Below are positions 59,913 to 64,000 of a stretch of 64,000 nt of DNA, one piece after another (position 1 is the first letter of the stretch; every line of letters begins with the position of its first letter). The notes under the pieces were generated by a model, which saw only the letters and a program-made list of their open reading frames with translations, did not search any database and had not been told where the DNA came from. This DNA comes from Cellulomonas fimi (GTDB lineage: Bacteria; Actinomycetota; Actinomycetes; Actinomycetales; Cellulomonadaceae). The DNA lies in the NCBI RefSeq assembly GCF_028527925.1, contig NZ_JAPESW010000018.1, forward strand, positions 17,877 to 81,876, written 5' to 3'. The position numbers and the translations under genes were made by a program.

Positions 59913-60953
59913 GTGAGCGCACGCGCCGGGTGGTACGCCGTCCCTGCCGAGCCCGGCACCATGCGCTACTGGGACGGGTCCGCGTGGACCGAGCACCGGC
60001 AGCCGCTCCCGCCCTCCGCGGACAGCGTCCCGATCCCCGCGCCGACACCGGCTGCGACCGTCCCGGCCCGCCCGGCTCCTGCGACCGCGCCCGTGTTCGC
60101 GACGGGCGCGTCGGTCGGCACCGCGAGCGCGTGGACGCCCACCCCGCCGTCGACGGGCCTGTCCAGCACCTACCCCGGCGCGACCGTGGCGGTCCCGCAG
60201 CAGGGCCGCCCCGCCGGGTACGTCGCCCCGGACCCGTCGACGTCGGGCGGTGCGCCCCTCACGACGCTGCCGCCGGGCTTCAACGGTCCGACCGGCCCCG
60301 TCGCCGTCGTCCCGCCGCAGCTCGCGGGCGTCGCGGCGGACCTGTGGGCCACGGCGTCCCGGTACGCGGCGAGCGAGCAGGGGCGCAGCACCGGCACGGC
60401 GGCCGTCGGCGGCGCGATGGTCGCGGACGGCATCGTCGGGTTCGGGCGCAACCGCGAGGGCATCGGCGGGGCGGTGAAGATGATGCTGTTCGGGCTCGTC
60501 TTCCTCGCGATCGGGATGCTCGTGGTGAAGCCTCTGGTCATCGACGCGGGGACGGTCGGTGCGGGCGAGGCGAAGACCGCCGGCACGGTCACGGCGCGCA
60601 ACGAGTCGCGCGACGACGACGGCGACCGGTTGTGCTCGCCCGACGCGACCTACACCGTCGGCGGCACGACGTACACCGCGTCGGCAGGCTTCCGGTCGAG
60701 CTCGTGCCCCTCGGTCGGCGGCTCGATCGACGTCATCTACGACGTCGCGCACCCCGCCGACGGGCGCATCGCCCCGGACGCGACGTCCCGGCTGCTCGGC
60801 TGGGTGTTCCCGCTGGTCGGCCTGCTGTTCTTCCTCGTCGGCCTGTGGACGACGATCGTCCGGGCCGGGCAGATCGGCGTCGGCGGCGCGCTGCTGCTGC
60901 GCGGCTTGCGCGGCCTGCGCGGGCGGTCCGCGCCGGGCACCGGCACCCTCTGA
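59913..60953 (+). CDS. DUF2510/DUF3592 membrane protein
   Basis: A 346-residue protein. The N terminus has the DUF2510 module AGWYAVPAEPGTMRYWDGSA then WTEH; a Pro/Ala/Thr linker covers 30-135; then a membrane helix (MMLFGLVFLAIGMLVV, about 189-205), an outside DUF3592-like domain with TYTVGGTTYTASAGFRSSSC and YDVAHPADGRIAP, and a last membrane helix near 310. DUF3592 proteins are widespread and their function is unknown. GTG 59913 follows AAGGAG. The gene stands alone. Confidence 0.76.
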   Translation: MSARAGWYAVPAEPGTMRYWDGSAWTEHRQPLPPSADSVPIPAPTPAATVPARPAPATAPVFATGASVGTASAWTPTPPSTGLSSTYPGATVAVPQQGRPAGYVAPDPSTSGGAPLTTLPPGFNGPTGPVAVVPPQLAGVAADLWATASRYAASEQGRSTGTAAVGGAMVADGIVGFGRNREGIGGAVKMMLFGLVFLAIGMLVVKPLVIDAGTVGAGEAKTAGTVTARNESRDDDGDRLCSPDATYTVGGTTYTASAGFRSSSCPSVGGSIDVIYDVAHPADGRIAPDATSRLLGWVFPLVGLLFFLVGLWTTIVRAGQIGVGGALLLRGLRGLRGRSAPGTGTL

Positions 60954-61020
60954 ACGACGGCGGGGGCCGCCTGCGCGCACCGGGTGGCCCTCGTCGTTCC
61001 CCTCGACGAGCGTCGGGCCG

Positions 61021-61899
61021 TCAGTGCTCGGGCGGCGTCGCGACGGCGACGAGCTCCCGGATCAGCGCGGCGGCCGCGGGGACGAGCTCACGCTCCCCGG
61101 CGACGAGGGACGGGTCCTGCGCGCGGACCGCGGCCGCGTCGTCGAGCGCGCTCACGAGGTCGGTGCCGACGCACGTGAGGAACGCCGCGAGGAGGGCGCG
61201 TGCGGCGGCGGAGTACTCGCCGCCGGCGTCGACGACCACCTCGGCGATGATGAGCGCGGTGAGCGCGACGTCCAGCTCGGCCGGACCGCTGCGCGCGTTC
61301 GACCAGTCGATGAGCGCCGGGCCGTGCGCCTCGCTGAGGATCACGTTGGCGGGGTGCAGGTCGAGGTGGACGACCGTCGGGCCGCCGGTGACGTGCGGCC
61401 ACTGCGACCGCGTGTCGCTCCAGCCGTCGGGCGCGGGGATCTCGTGCAGCCGGCGGTGGAGGTCGGCGAGGATCTGCGCGCCGTCGTGGATCGACACCTC
61501 GCCCGCGGTGAGCGCCTGCAGGAGCGTCGGCCCGTGCAGCCGCTCGGCCACGAGGTCCGGGCCGTGCACGTACAGGACCTCGGGTGCCGGGAAGCCGTGC
61601 GCGACGACGTGCCGCAGGATCTCGGCCTCGCCCGACGCGTCGCGCCCGTCGCGGTCGCGGCGCAGGACGCGGCGGTCGTCGAGCGCGTAGACGTCGGCGA
61701 CGGTGCCGGTGGCGAGCAGCGGGCCCGGCGGGTCGGCGGTCAGGTCGACGTCGAGCTCGTCGGGGCCGGACGGGACGTCGGGGTGGCGCGGCTGCGTCGG
61801 GACGTCGGCACCGCTCGTGGGCGCTCCCTCAGCGGCCGGGCGAGGGGCGGACGCGTCTCCTGCGGGTGCAGGGTCAGGGGCGAGCTCGGCGGGGTTCAT
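61021..61899 (-). CDS. phosphotransferase of the aminoglycoside-kinase fold (APH)
   Basis: A 292-residue kinase-fold protein. After a disordered leader of about 45 residues there is a glycine loop (LLATGTVADVYALDDRRVLRR near 62), the catalytic VVHLDLHPANVIL (near 188, with the Asp) and IDWSNARSGPAELDVAL (metal-binding Asp near 210). This matches phosphotransferase enzyme family proteins (APH, PF01636), whose substrates range from sugars to antibiotics. The leader is Ala/Pro-rich and probably not functional. ATG 61899 is the first start; a later one would shorten the leader. No neighbour suggests the substrate. Confidence 0.82.
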   Translation of the reverse strand: MNPAELAPDPAPAGDASAPRPAAEGAPTSGADVPTQPRHPDVPSGPDELDVDLTADPPGPLLATGTVADVYALDDRRVLRRDRDGRDASGEAEILRHVVAHGFPAPEVLYVHGPDLVAERLHGPTLLQALTAGEVSIHDGAQILADLHRRLHEIPAPDGWSDTRSQWPHVTGGPTVVHLDLHPANVILSEAHGPALIDWSNARSGPAELDVALTALIIAEVVVDAGGEYSAAARALLAAFLTCVGTDLVSALDDAAAVRAQDPSLVAGERELVPAAAALIRELVAVATPPEH

Positions 61900-62066
61900 A
61901 CAAAGACGGTAGACGCATTCACCCGACTTGTCCCAGGCACCTGTCCGACTCCGCGCTGACCTGCACGGGAGCGGAAGTTGAACCGTCTCCTATCGGCGCT
62001 TGACCTTCGCAGCGCCTGCCCTGCGCCCGGCGGCCCGTGTCGCGACGCCCCCGGGCGCTCGTGCCG

Positions 62067-62840
62067 TCAGGGCCGCGACACCCGTCGCAGCATGTGCACC
62101 GCCTCCTCGTGCGTGCCCGGCAGCCGCTCGACCCAGACGCGGACGGGCTGCCGGGTCGCTGCTCTGACCTCGAGGCGCTCGACCCTCCGGGCGATCTCGG
62201 CCTGCAGCCGTTGCACGCGCTCCTCGAGCGGGTCCTGGCGCCGCGACAGCACGGCGAAGACCCCGCCGCCGAGCGTCGCCATCGGGTGCCCACCGCCGAA
62301 CGTCGCGGTCATCGCCGCACCGACCGCGGCCGACCGCGCCGCACGCGTGAACGGGTCGACCGCACCCGCGGCGACGTCGACGAGCACCAGGTGGTGCGAC
62401 TCCTGCGCCGCGAGGGACCCGCGCTCGCCGTCCTCGTAGGTCTCCGCGAGCCGCACCGCGAGGTACTGGCGCGTCGGCAGCCCGGACTCCGGGTCGAGGG
62501 ACGTGCCGACCGAGACGGCCGCCGCCTGCGCGTCGGCCCAGCCGTCGCACAGCGCGCGGACCGCGAGCAGCGGGGGCTGCGCGTCGCCGCGCGAGCGGTA
62601 CAGGCACGCGAGGTCGTCGATCGTCTCCGCGATCCCCACGCCGTCGTACCCGCGGGCGCGGCCGAGGTCGGCGGCGGCCAGCGTCGGGTCGCGGTCGCCG
62701 AGGACCGCGACGGTCAGGTCGTCGACCGCGGGGTGGTACCAGTCCGCGGGCCGCAGCCAGACCGAGCCGAGGCTCTCGTGCCGCCAACGCTCGCGCAGCG
62801 CCACGCCCGCGGCGTCGTCCCTGCCGATGTCTGTCGTCAC
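62067..62840 (-). CDS. GGDEF-like protein without the catalytic signature
   Basis: A 257-residue protein. The C-terminal half begins DPESGLPTRQYLAVRLAETY (residues 110-129), very like the D-x-L-T-G-L-P-N-R start of diguanylate cyclases, and ends with HPMATLGGGVFAVLSRRQD, where the active-site GGDEF should be. The signature is LGGGVFAV, so Asp-Glu are missing, and a cyclase is excluded. The N-terminal half is helical with no known domain. It is divergent from the ECF sigma gene at 63045 and may take part in its regulation. Start ATG 62840 is 204 bp from that gene. Confidence 0.62.
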   Translation of the reverse strand: MTTDIGRDDAAGVALRERWRHESLGSVWLRPADWYHPAVDDLTVAVLGDRDPTLAAADLGRARGYDGVGIAETIDDLACLYRSRGDAQPPLLAVRALCDGWADAQAAAVSVGTSLDPESGLPTRQYLAVRLAETYEDGERGSLAAQESHHLVLVDVAAGAVDPFTRAARSAAVGAAMTATFGGGHPMATLGGGVFAVLSRRQDPLEERVQRLQAEIARRVERLEVRAATRQPVRVWVERLPGTHEEAVHMLRRVSRP

Positions 62841-63044
62841 GCCTGATGAGAGGGCGCCGTCCGCCTGCGGTGACGCGGGATGCGGAACTTTTCACCCACC
62901 CGATCGAGGGCTTTCCCCGTCGCTCGCCGCCCGGAACCGCCGGAGCATCACGTACGTTGCAATTGGGCGATTGCGGTCTGGACACCCGATCCATCCGTTG
63001 TGGCAGGCTGTGCGCTCGACGAAGAACGCTGACGGGAGCAGGTC
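62841..63044. promoter_or_regulatory. divergent promoter region of the sigma and GGDEF-like genes
   Basis: A palindrome GCAAT-TGGGCG-ATTGC (62959-62974) lies near the middle. Otherwise the stretch holds only AT-richer patches suited to promoters; no small gene is seen. Confidence 0.35.
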
Positions 63045-63998
63045 GTGGTGGCAAGCACGCGGCTCGGTGACGGCGTCACAGGGGACGCCGAGCTGATCGC
63101 TGCCGTGCGCACGGGTGACGCCGCAGCATTCGGCACCCTGTACGAGCGCCACGCCGGTGCCGCGTGGGTCGTCGCGCGTCAGTACACCCATTCGCACGCC
63201 GACGCGGACGACGTCGTGGCCGACGCGTTCACCGCGGTTCACGGCGCGCTGCAGCGCGGGAACGGCCCCGAGTCCGCGTTCCGCGCCTACCTGTTCACCG
63301 TCGTGCGCCGCACGGCCGCCGACCGCCGCGAGAAGGCGCGTCGCGTCGAGCCCACCGACGACCTGGCGACGCTCGAGCGCGGCACCGCGTGGGCCGGCAC
63401 GGCCGAGGAGCCCGCGCTCGAGGGGTTCGAGCGCGGCGTCGTGTCGCGTGCGTTCCACTCGCTGCCCGAGCGGTGGCAGGCCGTGCTCTGGCACTCCGAG
63501 GTCGAGGGCCTGTCGCCCGCGCAGATCGCCCCGATCCTCGGGCTCACCGCGAACGGCGTCGCCGCCCTCGCCTACCGCGCGCGCGAGGGCCTGCGGCAGG
63601 CCTACCTGCAGCAGCACCTGCAGGATCCGCTCGACGAGGGCTGCCGCGACGTGTCGGGCAAGCTCGGCGCCTACGTGCGCGGGGGCCTCGGCACGCGCGA
63701 GAGCGCGCAGGTCGAGAAGCACCTCGACGGGTGTGCCGACTGCCGCGCGCTGGTCCTCGAGCTCGGGGACGTCAACCACGGCATGCGTGCGGTCGTCGCG
63801 CCGCTCGTGCTCGGGCTGGTCGGTCTGGGCGCGCTCGCGCACGTGCTGCCCGTCGGCGGGGGGCTCGCGGCCGGTGCGGCCGCGCTCGGCACCACCGCGG
63901 CCGGTGCGGGTGCCGCGGGCGGGTGTGGCGTGACAGCAAACAGTGCAGTCCGCGCGACGCGATGCCGCTGGTCAACAAGGTGTGCTGTCACTTACTGA
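63045..63998 (+). CDS. ECF sigma factor with zinc-finger and membrane extension, truncated by an element end
   Basis: A sigma-70 protein: region 2 (about residues 15-85, DADDVVADAFTAVHGAL) and region 4 (about 125-185, HSLPERWQAVLWHSEVEG, then SPAQIAPILGLTANGVAAL). It continues with a zf-HC2 finger (H226-x3-C230-x2-C233) and a membrane segment (about 250-285), the plan of ECF52-type sigma factors, in which a sensor domain follows outside the membrane. Native coding stops at residue 293; TGTGG at 63924 begins an inverted copy of the island's right end, which adds 24 foreign residues and a stop. GTG 63045 (or 63048) follows GGGAGCAGG. The sensor part is lost. Confidence 0.86.
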   Translation: MVASTRLGDGVTGDAELIAAVRTGDAAAFGTLYERHAGAAWVVARQYTHSHADADDVVADAFTAVHGALQRGNGPESAFRAYLFTVVRRTAADRREKARRVEPTDDLATLERGTAWAGTAEEPALEGFERGVVSRAFHSLPERWQAVLWHSEVEGLSPAQIAPILGLTANGVAALAYRAREGLRQAYLQQHLQDPLDEGCRDVSGKLGAYVRGGLGTRESAQVEKHLDGCADCRALVLELGDVNHGMRAVVAPLVLGLVGLGALAHVLPVGGGLAAGAAALGTTAAGAGAAGGCGVTANSAVRATRCRWSTRCAVTY

Positions 63999-64000
63999 GT
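63916..64000 (-). repeat. inverted second copy of the island right end
   Basis: Exactly complementary to 53689-53773. The element end TGTGG is at 63924-63928 and GCGGG (63919-63923, complement of CCCGC) precedes it. The rest of this element, if complete, lies outside the window. It interrupts the sigma gene. Confidence 0.9.

Noticed and set aside
53689..64000. Reading the 85-bp repeats as attL/attR of an integrated phage or island
   Set aside because: The copies are inverted, not direct, and the DNA between them is ordinary chromosome with no integrase, so an integration product is unlikely. Insertion of the same element twice fits better.

Overview
The window is 64 kb of very GC-rich DNA (codon third positions almost all G or C) with GTG and TTG starts, a HAIR/HspR heat-shock operator, a DtxR/IdeR-type iron box, DisA, RadA, UdgX, class Ib NrdHIEF and DUF4190/septum-formation proteins. 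This points to a high-GC actinobacterium, most likely Cellulomonas or a close relative; the genus is an inference from gene content and style, not from a marker gene. No rRNA, tRNA or CRISPR array was seen.

Layout. 0-9.6 kb: end of trmB, a glyoxalase-fold protein, a cation diffusion facilitator, a ClC-type channel, hydrolase and phosphatase genes, clpB with its HspR operator, and a UdgX-type uracil-DNA glycosylase. 9.6-16.6 kb: oxidoreductase, DedA, two paralogous DUF4190/septum-formation proteins, exonuclease III, an SDR and a metallo-hydrolase. 16.8-22.1 kb: a glycerol block (glpD-glpF-glpK) divergent from a SorC-type regulator. 22.3-25.2 kb: a permease, a degenerate histidine-kinase-like protein and a GNAT enzyme. 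25.2-35.6 kb: a urea/guanidine carboxylase with its two DUF1989 partners, a TetR regulator, a two-component system and a sodium:solute symporter; a shared palindrome sits in front of both the carboxylase operon and the symporter. 36-40.8 kb: genome maintenance (mutY, disA, radA). 40.9-44.2 kb: a TetR-controlled ABC-2 exporter. 46.4-50.5 kb: nrdHIEF, preceded by candidate NrdR boxes and a strongly structured leader.

50.56-53.77 kb is different: lower GC, chopped and frameshifted gene fragments, an IS256-type transposase scrap, one intact-looking lipoprotein gene, and matched inverted ends (5'-TGTGG...CCACA-3') flanked by a CCCGC direct repeat. Each end carries an inverted pair of GTGACAGC motifs about 50 bp apart. 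It looks like a non-autonomous or decayed transposon. A second copy of its right end lies inverted at 63924-64000 and truncates an ECF sigma factor exactly where a zinc-finger/membrane extension should continue.

53.8-63 kb returns to normal chromosome: a WYL regulator divergent from a small VOC gene with a palindrome between them, an aldo/keto reductase, a chemotaxis receptor, a duplicated-cysteine DUF1540 protein behind an iron box, a kinase-fold phosphotransferase and a degenerate GGDEF protein next to the truncated sigma factor.

Most novel-looking items: the palindrome-ended island and its second copy, the folded leader of nrdH, the perfect 20-bp inverted repeat and shared operator in the carboxylase region, and two signalling proteins that keep their fold but have lost their catalytic residues.
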